A stretch of 64,000 bases of DNA. Source: Campylobacter gracilis (GTDB lineage Bacteria; Campylobacterota; Campylobacteria; Campylobacterales; Campylobacteraceae). The stretch is taken from assembly GCF_001190745.1 (NCBI RefSeq), contig NZ_CP012196.1, positions 1,984,001-2,048,000 on the forward strand. Direction: 5' to 3'. Each line of letters opens with the position of its first letter. Positions within the stretch are counted from its first letter, which is position 1. The position numbers and the translations under genes are program-made. The notes under the pieces were generated by a model. That model was not told where the DNA came from and ran no database searches. It saw only the letters and a list, made by a program, of their open reading frames with translations. Of this stretch, positions 1 through 9,300 are shown one piece after another.

Positions 1-527
1 TTAAAAGGATTTCCTAAGGTGTGAGCTACCATAACGGCTTTCGTTTTTGGACTAAGCGCAAGCTCAAGTTTCGTATGGTCTATGTTAAAATACTCAAGCT
101 CCATATCGATAAAAACGGGAACGGCACCATATTGCACGATAGGTGCAACTGTCGTAGGAAAGCCCGCCGCTACGGTTATAACTTCGTCGCCCTTTTTTAT
201 GCGGCGCTCTTTTAGAAGCGGCGAAGTGAGCGCAAAAAATGCAAGTAGATTTGCACTGCTTCCGCTATTTACTAAAAATGCCCATTTTACGCCAAGCATT
301 TTGGCAAATTCCTTTTCAAATTTTTTAGAATATGTGCCGTATGTAAGCCAGAAATCAAGCGAGCTATCTATTAAATTTATCATTTCGTGCTCGTCAAAGA
401 CTCTGCCTGCGTAATTCACACGACTTTTACCAGGTTCAAATTTGGCGTGCTGCACCGGCTCATGAACCAGCCTATAATACTCTTTTGTCTTTTCTAAAAT
501 TTCTTGTTTTAATTCTTGAGGGGTCAT
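1..527 (-). CDS. rfbH: RfbH, CDP-4-keto-6-deoxyglucose-3-dehydrase (partial, 3' end outside window)
   Basis: Only the N-terminal ~175 residues lie in the window; the gene runs off the left edge. The visible part reads as a DegT/DnrJ/EryC1-fold PLP enzyme of the RfbH type: an N-terminal extension containing KSRVNYAGRVFDEHE, then NSGSSANLLAF (cofactor phosphate region) and GDEVITVAAGFPTTVAP. RfbH, with a partner reductase, removes the C3 hydroxyl of CDP-4-keto-6-deoxyglucose in 3,6-dideoxyhexose synthesis. The ATG at 527 overlaps the stop of the upstream SDR gene (ATGA), so it is translationally coupled as the last visible gene of the CDP-sugar operon. The His that replaces the usual PLP lysine in this family lies outside the window, so a generic sugar aminotransferase is not formally excluded, but the N-terminal extension and neighbours favour RfbH. 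Confidence 0.88.
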   Translation of the reverse strand, partial: MTPQELKQEILEKTKEYYRLVHEPVQHAKFEPGKSRVNYAGRVFDEHEMINLIDSSLDFWLTYGTYSKKFEKEFAKMLGVKWAFLVNSGSSANLLAFFALTSPLLKERRIKKGDEVITVAAGFPTTVAPIVQYGAVPVFIDMELEYFNIDHTKLELALSPKTKAVMVAHTLGNPF

Positions 528-1453
528 TTTTTGCCTTTCCAAATTTCATTGATTTTTCCCAAATATGGATCTTCTTTTATGGTATCTAAGTCTAAGCTAG
601 TAAAATTTTGCTTAAAATATTTATGAATTTTACCGATCGCTTCCGAATGCGGCGTAAGCTTGAATTTATCTTTCATTTCAGATTTTAATAGGCTATTGTC
701 GGAAGTGTATTCATTATTCAGCCCTTCATTTAGCACGATTATCTCCGATTTAAAATCGCTCGCCTCATTTACTAGCGCAGCTAAACTAAGTAGATCGATT
801 TTTGTCCCACTGCTTGCGTTGTAAATTTTATGCCGTGCATCATTTTCTATATAAAATTCCACTACGTTTAACAGGTCATCGACATACATGTAATCAAAAA
901 ATACGTTTTGATTGATCGTGATGGGTAGGTGCAGTAGGTTTTTTACTACGGCATTTGTGATAAATTTATAGCGGTAATTCTCCATCTCGCCGTAAATTCC
1001 AAACAAACGAAGCTGGATGATATTATCCGCGCAATCCTCAATGTAATGCGACGTGATAGCTTTGTAAAAACCGTATTCTTCAAGCGGAAGCGTCTCTTTA
1101 TAATCATCCTCGCGAGCATTTATTATCGGCTTGTGTTTACCGTACTCTGCACCGCTTCCAAACGATATGATCTTTGCAACCTTATTTTTTTGCTTAGCAA
1201 TATTGAAAAAAATCCGCAAATTATACTCGGTCACATTTGACATATCCAGCGTATTGCGACCGCCGCCACGATTGGCTAGATGAACGATAGTATCGATTTT
1301 ATGCGCACGGACAAAATCGTCAACTGCGCTTTCGTCAGTCAAATTTAGCTCGCTACTTTTTGGAGCGAAAACGTTAAAATTTCCATTTAGCGCAAGACGC
1401 TTTTTTAGATGCGAACCGATAAAACCGCTACCGCCCGTGATGAAAAGATTCAT
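524..1453 (-). CDS. NAD(P)-dependent sugar-nucleotide epimerase/dehydratase (SDR)
   Basis: 309 aa extended SDR. The nucleotide-binding glycine motif GGSGFIG is at residues 7-13, the catalytic YGFYK (YxxxK) at 127-131, and a serine near residue 100 completes the usual triad. It lies between the aldolase gene and rfbH and overlaps both by 4 bp. In CDP-3,6-dideoxyhexose operons a gene in this position encodes the terminal ketoreductase or synthase (abequose, paratose or tyvelose type), so reduction of a CDP-4-keto sugar is the natural guess. The exact sugar cannot be read from the sequence, and an epimerase role is possible. Confidence 0.8.
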   Translation of the reverse strand: MNLFITGGSGFIGSHLKKRLALNGNFNVFAPKSSELNLTDESAVDDFVRAHKIDTIVHLANRGGGRNTLDMSNVTEYNLRIFFNIAKQKNKVAKIISFGSGAEYGKHKPIINAREDDYKETLPLEEYGFYKAITSHYIEDCADNIIQLRLFGIYGEMENYRYKFITNAVVKNLLHLPITINQNVFFDYMYVDDLLNVVEFYIENDARHKIYNASSGTKIDLLSLAALVNEASDFKSEIIVLNEGLNNEYTSDNSLLKSEMKDKFKLTPHSEAIGKIHKYFKQNFTSLDLDTIKEDPYLGKINEIWKGKK

Positions 1454-2235
1454 CTGTTACTTAGCCTTTTTTCAAGCATTTCGATTCTTTTCTCATCCTC
1501 AGACTTGATTCTGTGATAATACCTACGCTTACTTTTAAGCCAGGCTAGTTCAAATTCCACGCCGGCTAAAATTCCAGCCTCCATATTATTTATGGCGTCT
1601 TTATGATAGACAATCTTTCGCGTTTCGTATTTATCAAGCAATCCTCTGGAAATCAGATATTTAATAAAATCGCACGACTTTGCGGATATGGCTCCGCCTA
1701 GACCGCATTTTAGTCCTTTAGCCCTTGCTTTAGTGTAAATATCTTCGCAATATTTTAACATCTCATCGCTATCTGCAAAATCCCTATTTTTGCCCATCGA
1801 AGCAGTAAAATCGACCCTGCCTATCGTTATGCCGGTTAATGTATTGATATTTTCTAAAGATAAAATATCGTCTAAATTCTCATAGCATGTTATGGTTTCT
1901 ACATTAATCGCGAATTCTATATCATTACGGTTATCTTCTGCTACAAAGGTATTTATAGCGGCCACGAACTTACTAACGGCAAATTTTGTCTCCGCCATTG
2001 GTGCTATGATACCATTTACACCTAGAGTAATAGCGTTATATATATCGGTTACCGCTTCGACGCCTCCGATTTTCATAATAATAGGAAGCCCAACTTTAGA
2101 GGTAATATCTTTTAGTCTACAAAGTTCCTCCTGCCTACTACCTTCATTCTCGTACTCTGCTTTGATCTCAAAAACACCGTATTCGTCTTTAAGTCTTTTA
2201 AGAATATCGATCATCTCGTATTCTAAAACATTCAT
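1450..2235 (-). CDS. HpcH/HpaI-type aldolase/citrate lyase family protein
   Basis: 261 aa, TIM-barrel-type protein of the HpcH/HpaI aldolase/citrate lyase superfamily, judged from segments such as LGVNGIIAPMAET (centre) and GITIGRVDFTASMGKN (around residue 136), which resemble the metal- and carboxylate-binding loops of the family. Members cleave or form C-C bonds with pyruvate or acetyl donors. It starts 1 bp after the HAD phosphatase gene and overlaps the SDR gene by 4 bp, so it belongs to the sugar operon. Its presence next to a ThDP enzyme and a phosphatase suggests these three make or attach a short carbon unit for the sugar; that is inference. Metal ligands were not mapped residue by residue. 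Confidence 0.75.
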   Translation of the reverse strand: MNVLEYEMIDILKRLKDEYGVFEIKAEYENEGSRQEELCRLKDITSKVGLPIIMKIGGVEAVTDIYNAITLGVNGIIAPMAETKFAVSKFVAAINTFVAEDNRNDIEFAINVETITCYENLDDILSLENINTLTGITIGRVDFTASMGKNRDFADSDEMLKYCEDIYTKARAKGLKCGLGGAISAKSCDFIKYLISRGLLDKYETRKIVYHKDAINNMEAGILAGVEFELAWLKSKRRYYHRIKSEDEKRIEMLEKRLSNR

Positions 2236-2236
2236 T

Positions 2237-2965
2237 TTAGCTCCTTAAAATTTTATTCTTAACATCCAGCAATGTAATGTCATTGCCAACTAGAATTCCT
2301 TTACAATTAAAATTCTTTGCCATAGCCATATCACTTTCCATCCTATCACCTACCACAACGATATGCTGTTTATCAAGCCCCCAATCCTTACATAAAATTT
2401 CGAGCATAAAAGGATTTGGCTTTCCTACTATATCCAGCTTAATTTCTTCATCAATACTACCAAGGATTGCACTTAGCATAGCATTGGCACCGGGTCTTAA
2501 AAGACCATTTTCTACCGGGAAATTTTTATCTGTATTTGCCACTATTATTCTACGAGATTTTTGTAATGCAATAAGAGCTCTTGATAAAATTTCATAGTTA
2601 AAATTTAAATCAAGCCCAATTACCACGGCTTCACAACTATACTCATCCTCGACATTTATATCTGCATTCGTTAATTCACTTTTAAAACCACGGCTACCAA
2701 CTAAAAATATATTTCTTAGATCCTTTCTTTGCAAAAATATAGCACTAGCATAAGCTGAGGTATATATTTTATCTACAGTAGTTCTTATACCCATATGAAT
2801 TAATTTATCTAAAATTTCAAATCTTGTTTTAGTTGAATTATTAGTAAAAAATAATACATTGTAACCATTAGATTCAAGCTCATCTATAGTTTGCAAAGCA
2901 AAGTCGGCAATTTTACTTCCAAAATAAATAGTTCCATCTAAGTCAAAAACTACAGCTTTATTCAT
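2237..2965 (-). CDS. HAD-IIA family phosphatase (NagD-like)
   Basis: 242 aa haloacid-dehalogenase phosphatase of subclass IIA. Motif I FDLDGT is at residues 7-12 (nucleophile Asp8), motif II FTNNST around 40-45, motif III Lys in VGKPNPFML around 182, motif IV GDRMESDMAMA from about 206. The C2-type cap lies between motifs II and III. NagD-like enzymes dephosphorylate small phosphorylated metabolites. The start overlaps the end of the ThDP-enzyme gene by 8 bp, and the gene is followed immediately by the aldolase gene, so a step on a phosphorylated intermediate of the same pathway is likely. The substrate is unknown. Confidence 0.85.
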   Translation of the reverse strand: MNKAVVFDLDGTIYFGSKIADFALQTIDELESNGYNVLFFTNNSTKTRFEILDKLIHMGIRTTVDKIYTSAYASAIFLQRKDLRNIFLVGSRGFKSELTNADINVEDEYSCEAVVIGLDLNFNYEILSRALIALQKSRRIIVANTDKNFPVENGLLRPGANAMLSAILGSIDEEIKLDIVGKPNPFMLEILCKDWGLDKQHIVVVGDRMESDMAMAKNFNCKGILVGNDITLLDVKNKILRS

Positions 2966-4748
2966 CTACCGGCTTAATTATCATATTTTTATAAAATTCT
3001 TCTCGCGGCAAAAACGGAAACATATCTTCAAGCGGCTTTGAGATCATTTTGCCGTCAGGCTTTATCTCTGATGATAATTTCGGCTCCATTTTTTCAGTAG
3101 GCGAAAGCATTATTTCACAAACTACCGCACCTGGTTTGGATAGAATTTCCTCCAACTCCCCTTTTAAATTTAGCTGATTTTCTATTCTACAAGCTTCAAA
3201 ACCATATGCCTGTGCTAGATTAACGGTATCCGGAAAACTTACGCCGCTATCTTTATCCGAGCCTACCTTGTGCCCTTTGAAAAAGTTGTTTTGAGTATTT
3301 CTGATAGAAATATAGCCCGCATTATTCAGCACAAAAATTTTGATTGGAAGCCTATGATGAATTATTGTCTGAAACTCTTGAATATTCATCTGTAAGCTGC
3401 CCTCTCCGGTGACGCATATAGTATTACCCTTGCCGTTTGCAAAACACGCACCGATTGCCGCAGGCAGATCGTATCCCATAGAAGCACAACCCGAATTTAC
3501 TACCACCTTTTGATTCTCATATAAGCGCAAGCTCTGATAAGATGAAACACATGCCGTACCGTTACCGAATACATAAACTAAATCTCGTTTATGATTAGAT
3601 AGTACATCGAAGAAATTATATGAATCAACCCACTCTTTTGCATTTTGTCTAAAAGGCTCAATCGTAGGATAATTTTTTCTGTAATTTTTGCAAATTTCAA
3701 GCCAAAATCCAAAATCCAGCTCGTCTTTCAGTGCAGATCGCAAATCCGATATAAAAACCTTCGCATCAGATTTTATCTTAATATCTGCGGCAATAGTTTT
3801 TTTGTTTAGTTCGTTTTGATCGATATCGACTAAAATTTTTTTGGCTTCTCTGCCAAAAAATTCCCAGTTATAACTAACTGCGCGGATATTTAATCTAGCG
3901 CCTATGGCAATGATGAGATCGGAATTTTGCACGACAAAATTTGCCGCTCTATTGCCGATAGTGCCATATCTACCAAAAAATAGATCATGGTCATTTCTAA
4001 CGATATCGTATCTAGCGAAAGTACCGATAACGGGAACTTTTAAAATTTCGATTAGTTTTAGAAATTCTTCGTTAGCACCGGCAAGTGTTACGCCGTTACC
4101 CACAATGATAACGGGGCGTTTAGCAGCTTTTAACGCATCTAGAACCTGCGGGATTTTTGTGTCAAACTTCGGCGCTTCGGGGATTTCAAATTCTATCAGA
4201 TCCGCTTCGTCCACCATCGCGCCTTGTATATCTAGCGGCACATCCAGCCATACGGGCCCTGGTCTGCCGTGCTTAGCCTCATAAACAGCTTTTTGCAGAT
4301 TAAATTTTATGCTATTTTTATCCGTTATCATTACGGCGTATTTTGTGATAGGCCTTACGATGTCAACTATATTAACCTCTTGATCGCCGAGCTGACGTAA
4401 ATTTAACTCGGGTTGCGAAGCAATGGTTGTTTGAAATTTCACCTGTCCCGATATGATCATCATAGGGATAGAATCCACCCAAGCACCGTAAACGCCGGTA
4501 ACCGCGTTCGTCCCGCCGGGACCCGTGGTAACATACGCGATACCGATCTTATTTGAGACGCGCGCATATCCCTCTGCGGCTATCGCGCAAGCCTGTTCGT
4601 GATGGTTACAGACATACTCTAAATTTTCATTTTTACCAAGCGAATCTATCAGGTGCATATTGCCGCCACCCGAGACCATAAATATGGTCTTTGCGGTATC
4701 TTCGTGTTCGGCTATAAATTTTGCTATAAAATCGCTAACTTTTATCAT
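2958..4748 (-). CDS. Thiamine-diphosphate-dependent enzyme, acetolactate-synthase-like
   Basis: 596 aa ThDP enzyme with the full PYR-central-PP domain layout. The catalytic glutamate is Glu51 in CNHHEQACAIAAEGYAR, and the ThDP/Mg motif starts at residue 448 as GEGS (usual form GDGS) and ends at NN 475-476 (VLNNAGY). It is the third gene of the CDP-sugar operon, its start overlapping the end of rfbG by 4 bp. A known precedent is YerE of Yersinia, a ThDP enzyme that transfers the two-carbon unit of pyruvate to a CDP-3,6-dideoxy-4-ketosugar to make yersiniose. A similar C-C bond reaction here is inference. A housekeeping acetolactate synthase is unlikely because there is no regulatory-subunit gene and the operon is dedicated to a sugar nucleotide. 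Confidence 0.85.
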   Translation of the reverse strand: MIKVSDFIAKFIAEHEDTAKTIFMVSGGGNMHLIDSLGKNENLEYVCNHHEQACAIAAEGYARVSNKIGIAYVTTGPGGTNAVTGVYGAWVDSIPMMIISGQVKFQTTIASQPELNLRQLGDQEVNIVDIVRPITKYAVMITDKNSIKFNLQKAVYEAKHGRPGPVWLDVPLDIQGAMVDEADLIEFEIPEAPKFDTKIPQVLDALKAAKRPVIIVGNGVTLAGANEEFLKLIEILKVPVIGTFARYDIVRNDHDLFFGRYGTIGNRAANFVVQNSDLIIAIGARLNIRAVSYNWEFFGREAKKILVDIDQNELNKKTIAADIKIKSDAKVFISDLRSALKDELDFGFWLEICKNYRKNYPTIEPFRQNAKEWVDSYNFFDVLSNHKRDLVYVFGNGTACVSSYQSLRLYENQKVVVNSGCASMGYDLPAAIGACFANGKGNTICVTGEGSLQMNIQEFQTIIHHRLPIKIFVLNNAGYISIRNTQNNFFKGHKVGSDKDSGVSFPDTVNLAQAYGFEACRIENQLNLKGELEEILSKPGAVVCEIMLSPTEKMEPKLSSEIKPDGKMISKPLEDMFPFLPREEFYKNMIIKPVDE

Positions 4749-5845
4749 CGCATCATATCTTTTACGTAGTCGTTTAAATTTTGCTCGGTATCGATTGTGC
4801 CGTTTTCATAGAAATTTTTATACCATTTTACAGTTTTTTCAAATGCCGTTTCGCTATCCCAAACGGGCTTCCAGCCAAGCAGCGCATGTGCCTTAGAGCA
4901 ATCAAGCTTCAATAAATTTGCCTCATGAGGCTGGTTTATGTCGGAATTGATTTGAAATTCTATCTTATCCCAATATCGCTTGGCGCTTTTTAATACATCA
5001 AGCACCCTAATCGCGCCATCATCGCTAGGACCGAAATTCCACGCGCTGCCGAATTTCTTTCGCCCTTCAAGCAACTTTTGCCCCACGAGCAAATAGCCGC
5101 CAAGCGGCTCAAGCACGTGCTGCCAAGGGCGTGTCGCATGCGGATTGCGGATCGTTACCGCTTCATTTTTAGCTGCTGCGCGCATAACGTCGCAAATCAA
5201 TCTATCTTGTGCCCAGTCTCCGCCGCCTATGACATTACCTGCGCGACACGTGGCAAGCAGCGTTTGATGCTTTGTGCCGTAATCTTTTTCATTAAAAAAG
5301 GAGTTTCGATATGAACTAGCCAGAATATCCGCGCAACCTTTCGACGAGCTATATGGATCATATCCGCCCATAGGATCGCTCTCGCGATATCCCCAAACCC
5401 ACTCTTTATTTTCATAAGCCTTGTCGCTGGTGATATTTACGATCGCGAGAACGCCTGCTTTTCTGCAGGCTTCAAAGACTTTTAATGTGCCGATGACATT
5501 GGTTTCGTAGGTTGTGATAGGGTCGGCATAAGATGGGCGTACGAGTGCCTGAGCGGCAAAGTGAAATACAATGTCTGGTTTATAAGCTGCAAAGACTTCG
5601 TTTAATTTAGCAAGATCTCGTATGTCAGCAATCACCTGGACGATATTTAAATTTAAAAGTCTTATATGATTTGGCTCTGTAGGCGCCGGAAGCGAATACC
5701 CTATCACTTTCGCGCCCAAGCGCTGCAGCCATAAACTAAGCCATGAGCCCTTAAAACCGGTATGCCCGGTAAGCAAAACTGTTTTGCCCTTATAAATCCC
5801 GGAATATAAATTTTGTACTTCTTGTGTTGCTATCACACTATTCAT
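4745..5845 (-). CDS. rfbG: CDP-glucose 4,6-dehydratase
   Basis: 366 aa extended SDR. The glycine motif TGHTGFKG lies at residues 26-33 and YSSSK (YxxxK) at 165-169; the segment LVRPSYADPITTYETNVIGT is typical of CDP-glucose dehydratases. The enzyme converts CDP-glucose to CDP-4-keto-6-deoxyglucose in the cytoplasm using bound NAD. Length matches the family (about 355-370 aa). It follows rfbF with a 3-bp gap and overlaps the ThDP gene by 4 bp. Together with rfbF it commits glucose-1-phosphate to a CDP-linked deoxysugar, probably for LPS/LOS or another surface glycan. Confidence 0.93.
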   Translation of the reverse strand: MNSVIATQEVQNLYSGIYKGKTVLLTGHTGFKGSWLSLWLQRLGAKVIGYSLPAPTEPNHIRLLNLNIVQVIADIRDLAKLNEVFAAYKPDIVFHFAAQALVRPSYADPITTYETNVIGTLKVFEACRKAGVLAIVNITSDKAYENKEWVWGYRESDPMGGYDPYSSSKGCADILASSYRNSFFNEKDYGTKHQTLLATCRAGNVIGGGDWAQDRLICDVMRAAAKNEAVTIRNPHATRPWQHVLEPLGGYLLVGQKLLEGRKKFGSAWNFGPSDDGAIRVLDVLKSAKRYWDKIEFQINSDINQPHEANLLKLDCSKAHALLGWKPVWDSETAFEKTVKWYKNFYENGTIDTEQNLNDYVKDMMR

Positions 5846-5848
5846 AAG

Positions 5849-6622
5849 CTACCACTTTTTCCAAGGGGCATTGCCACTATCCCATAGCTTTTCTAGCACT
5901 TGCTTATCGCGCAAAGCGTCCATCGGCTTCCAAAAGCCACAGTGTTTGAAGGCGCAAAGCTCGCCATCTTTAGCTAAATTTGAAAGTGGGGCTTGCTCAA
6001 ATACAGTCGTATCACCCTCAGTAATATAATCAAAAACTTTAGGCTCACATACAAAAAAGCCGGCATTTATCCAATTTCCGTCACCTTTAGGTTTTTCAAA
6101 AAAAGATGTAATTAAGCTTGAATTATTAATATCTAAAGCACCGAATCTACCTTCCGGCTGAACCGCCGTCATGGTGGCAGATTTACCATGAGACTTATGA
6201 AATTTTACTAATTCATCTATGTTTACATCACTAACGCCGTCACCGTAAGTAAGCATAAAACTCTCATCTCCCACATACTCCTGCGCGCGCTTGATTCTAC
6301 CACCAGTCATAGTATCTAGCCCGGTGTCAATCAAAGTAACTTTCCAATCTTCGCTTAAAGTTTTATGAATCTTCATATTGTTATTTTTGATATCAATCGT
6401 TACATCGCTTCTATGCAGGAAATAGTTTGCAAAATACTCTTTTATATAATAGCCTTTATACCCAAGAAGCACCACAAATTCATTAAAGCCATAGTGGCTA
6501 TAAATTTTCATAATATGCCATAATATCGGTCTGCCACCAATCTCAACCATTGGCTTAGGTCTGATGCTAGTTTCTTCGGCAAGCCTAGTGCCAAAGCCGC
6601 CAGCTAAAATTAAAACCTTCAT
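5849..6622 (-). CDS. rfbF: Glucose-1-phosphate cytidylyltransferase
   Basis: 257 aa nucleotidyltransferase that makes CDP-glucose from CTP and glucose-1-phosphate. The N-terminal signature GGFGTRLAEETSIRPKPM is followed by the sugar-binding MVEIGG segment; a central TYGDGVSDVN carries the metal-binding Asp. The frame is open upstream for another 25 codons, but I chose the ATG at 6622 because it begins directly at the conserved MKVLILAGG, has AAAGGAAA about 8 bases upstream, and gives the family's usual length (about 255 aa). It is the first gene of the seven-gene operon. Confidence 0.93.
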   Translation of the reverse strand: MKVLILAGGFGTRLAEETSIRPKPMVEIGGRPILWHIMKIYSHYGFNEFVVLLGYKGYYIKEYFANYFLHRSDVTIDIKNNNMKIHKTLSEDWKVTLIDTGLDTMTGGRIKRAQEYVGDESFMLTYGDGVSDVNIDELVKFHKSHGKSATMTAVQPEGRFGALDINNSSLITSFFEKPKGDGNWINAGFFVCEPKVFDYITEGDTTVFEQAPLSNLAKDGELCAFKHCGFWKPMDALRDKQVLEKLWDSGNAPWKKW

Positions 6623-6687
6623 ATATTCATTTCCTTTGTTTACTTCCTTTATAGCAAGTCGTCGTAGAGAGAATTTATTTGTTTTTG

Positions 6688-6696
6688 ATTTTATCA
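6688..6696 (-). promoter_or_regulatory. Candidate sigma70 promoter of the CDP-sugar operon
   Basis: On the minus strand the sequence TGATAAAAT gives an extended -10 (TG, one base, TAAAAT) about 65 bases upstream of the rfbF start, after a T-rich stretch as is usual for Campylobacter sigma70 promoters, which have a weak or absent -35. No other promoter-like sequence was seen between infC and rfbF. Confidence 0.4.
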
Positions 6697-6789
6697 AAAT
6701 AAAACTTAGATAAGAATAATGATTAGATAAATTTTAAATTCCCTCACCTTTTATTTCTAATGTAATATTATTTAACCAGGAGCAAACTT

Positions 6790-6821
6790 AAAATAGTGGA
6801 ATTTTAAAATTCCACTATTTT
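6790..6821 (-). terminator. Perfect 32-bp palindrome, likely terminator after thrS-infC
   Basis: A perfect inverted repeat of two 16-base arms (AAAATAGTGGAATTTT and its complement) begins 36 bases past the infC stop. On either strand the stem ends in a run of T, so it could terminate infC transcription and also act in the other orientation. It may simply insulate the infC operon from the sugar operon. Confidence 0.6.
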
Positions 6822-6856
6822 ATCGCTGCGATTTTTATAACATAGCTAAATTTACG

Positions 6857-7378
6857 CTACGCCTTTTTCGGCGTGATCAGCATATTTACGTAGCGACCCT
6901 CCAGCGCAGGCGCTTTATCGCGATCGGCAACTTCTGCGAAAAATTCGTCCCAAATTTTATTGAGCAAATTTACGCCGATTTCCGGACTTGACATCTCGCG
7001 CCCTTTTAAAAATACGCGAAGCTTGACGTGTTTGCCGCTACTAAGGAATTCTTTCGCGTGTTTTACTTTGTAATTAATGTCGTTTTGAGCGATTTTGGCG
7101 GACAGCTTGATCTCTTTGACCTCGATGATTTTTTGCTTTTTTTTCGCCTCTTTGAGCTTTTTTTCCTGCTGATAGCGAAATTTGCTGTAGTTCATGACCT
7201 TGCAAACGGGCGGCTTTGCATCGGGCGCTATCAAAACCAGATCCACGCCCTCTCGCTCGGCGATTTGCAGCGCCTGCGCCTTTGAAATTATGCCGTAAAC
7301 CTCGCCGTTGTCGCCTATGCACCTGACTTCGCTAGCCGGAATGTCCTCGTTTAGAAAAACCTCTTTCTCTCTGCTCAA
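6857..7378 (-). CDS. infC: Translation initiation factor IF-3
   Basis: 173 aa IF-3. The N-terminal domain contains [18 protein letters not shown] and [19 protein letters not shown]; a lysine-rich linker (about residues 75-90) leads to the C-terminal domain with [15 protein letters not shown]-3 binds the 30S subunit and enforces correct start-codon selection. The start overlaps the thrS stop as ATGA, the thrS-infC arrangement found in many bacteria. The ribosomal genes rpmI and rplT, which often follow infC, are absent here; a palindrome ends the operon instead. Confidence 0.95.
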   Translation of the reverse strand: MSREKEVFLNEDIPASEVRCIGDNGEVYGIISKAQALQIAEREGVDLVLIAPDAKPPVCKVMNYSKFRYQQEKKLKEAKKKQKIIEVKEIKLSAKIAQNDINYKVKHAKEFLSSGKHVKLRVFLKGREMSSPEIGVNLLNKIWDEFFAEVADRDKAPALEGRYVNMLITPKKA

Positions 7379-9198
7379 AAATTCACCTCGTTTAATTTAG
7401 CTTTTACGAAATTTAAAAACTCATCCAGCCCTAAATTTCGCTGTTCGCGCGCCCTGCGATCGCGCAGAGCCACGCTGCGAGCCGAAACTTCATTATCGCC
7501 TAGGACGATGATGAGCGGCACCTTCTGCTTTTCAGCCGTTCTGATTCGTTTATTTAGCGTCTCATTTCTATCTAAAATTTCGCCGTCAATGTCCGCCGCG
7601 CGCAGCAAATTTAAAATTTCTTTCGCGTAACTTGCGTGCGCCTCGCCGATCGGCACGATCGATACCTGCGTAGGACAGATCCAAAACGGAAGCTCGCCCG
7701 CGGTATGCTCGAGCAAAATCCCCACGAAGCGCTCGAAGCTTCCCAAAATCGCGCGATGCAGCATCACGGGCTGCTTTTTTTCATTATTCTCGTCGATGTA
7801 GCCTAGCTCGAAGCGCGCAGGCAGGTTAAAATCTACCTGTACCGTACCGCACTGCCACTTTCGACCGAGCGCGTCGGTGATTTTGATATCGATCTTAGGT
7901 CCGTAGAATGCGCCACCGCCCTCGTCTAGGCCGTATTTTAAGCCCTTTTCGTCAAGCGCGTCTTTTAAGGCCTTCGTCGCGATATCCCAAACCTCGTCGT
8001 CGCCGACCGCCTTTTGCGGTTTGGTCGAAATTTCAAGCTCGTATTCAAAGCCGAAAGCCTTCATCAAAAGCTCCACGAAATCTAAAATTTCATAGACGTT
8101 TTCTTTGATCTGGCTCGGCATCACAAACAGATGCGCGTCGTCCTGCGTAAACTCGCGCACGCGGAAAAGTCCGTGCAAGACGCCGCTTTTTTCGTGGCGG
8201 TGCACGACGCCGTACTCGCAAAATTTAAGCGGTAGATCGCGATATGAGCGGATCTCGCTCTGATAAACCTTGATGTGACCGACGCAGTTCATCGGCTTGA
8301 TACCATATTCCTGCTCCTCGATCGTCGTAAAATACATATTTTCTTTGTAGTTGCTGTAGTGCCCGCTGATCTTCCATGCGTCTGATTTTAAAATTTCAGG
8401 GCCGCGCACCGGCTCGTAGCCTCGCTTGCGAAGCTGCCTATAAAGGCGCCCCTCGAGCTTTATGCGCATCCTCGTACCCGCAGGAAGCCAGATCGGAAGT
8501 CCCGCACCGATCTGCTCGTCGAAGGTGAAAAATTTCATCTCAGTTCCGAGCTTTCGGTGATCGCGCTTCTTGGCTTCTTCCAACATCGTAAGGTGCTTTT
8601 TAAGGCTATCTTTATCGGCAAATACGACGCCGTAGATGCGAGTTAGCATCTCGCGCTTCTCGTCGCCGCCGAGATACGCTCCCGCGATGCGCGTAAGGGC
8701 GAAATTTTTCAAAAATTTCGTATTTTGCACGTGCGGTCCGCGGCAGATATCCTCAAACTCGCCCTGTGCGTATAAGCTAACCGGGCCTTCGGGGATGCGC
8801 TTTAAAACTTCCTGCTTAAGATCGTCGTTTGCATATTTTTTCGCGACCGCCTCTTTAGTGGAGGCTATCTTTTTAATCTCTAAATTTGCCTCGGCAAGCG
8901 CGCGCATCTTTTTTTCGATCGCCTTTAAATCCTCTTCGCCAAGCTTCTCGCCGCCATTTTTGCTAACGCGCATATCATAGTAAAACCCATCCTCAATCGC
9001 CGGTCCTACGAAAAATTTTGCACTCGGATAAAGCTCGCGCACCGCTTGCGCCAAAAGATGCGCACAGGAGTGGCGAATCACCTTTAGCGCGTCCTCGGAG
9101 TTATCGAAATATATCGGCTGCGCCTCGCTTGCGCGCTCGCCGATACTTTGAGTATCGTAAATTTCACCGTTAAGTTTATATGCGATAATATCGCTCAT
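7375..9198 (-). CDS. thrS: Threonyl-tRNA synthetase
   Basis: 607 aa class II synthetase. An editing-domain region with [20 protein letters not shown] near residues 40-60 is followed by the catalytic core: motif 2 [12 protein letters not shown] and motif 3 [12 protein letters not shown]. The zinc ligands are visible as Cys in KPMNCVGHI, His in TQDDAHLF and His in MLHRA. A C-terminal anticodon-binding domain begins near [13 protein letters not shown]. The protein charges tRNA-Thr. It lacks the N-terminal TGS domain length of E. coli ThrS (642 aa), as is usual for epsilonproteobacterial forms. The ATG at 9198 has AAAAAGGAAA upstream. No tRNA-like or riboswitch leader was seen in front of it. Confidence 0.95.
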   Translation of the reverse strand: MSDIIAYKLNGEIYDTQSIGERASEAQPIYFDNSEDALKVIRHSCAHLLAQAVRELYPSAKFFVGPAIEDGFYYDMRVSKNGGEKLGEEDLKAIEKKMRALAEANLEIKKIASTKEAVAKKYANDDLKQEVLKRIPEGPVSLYAQGEFEDICRGPHVQNTKFLKNFALTRIAGAYLGGDEKREMLTRIYGVVFADKDSLKKHLTMLEEAKKRDHRKLGTEMKFFTFDEQIGAGLPIWLPAGTRMRIKLEGRLYRQLRKRGYEPVRGPEILKSDAWKISGHYSNYKENMYFTTIEEQEYGIKPMNCVGHIKVYQSEIRSYRDLPLKFCEYGVVHRHEKSGVLHGLFRVREFTQDDAHLFVMPSQIKENVYEILDFVELLMKAFGFEYELEISTKPQKAVGDDEVWDIATKALKDALDEKGLKYGLDEGGGAFYGPKIDIKITDALGRKWQCGTVQVDFNLPARFELGYIDENNEKKQPVMLHRAILGSFERFVGILLEHTAGELPFWICPTQVSIVPIGEAHASYAKEILNLLRAADIDGEILDRNETLNKRIRTAEKQKVPLIIVLGDNEVSARSVALRDRRAREQRNLGLDEFLNFVKAKLNEVNF

Positions 9199-9300
9199 TG
9201 GCTTGTTTCCTTTTTTACCGAATTGTCTTTCTTACGCTGAAAGAACGAGAGCTAATTTTAGCTAATCAATCCTTAACGATAAATTTAAAAAATATTAAAA

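Noticed and set aside
5227-5415. 62-codon minus-strand ORF inside rfbG
   Set aside because: Shadow frame of rfbG with no RBS.
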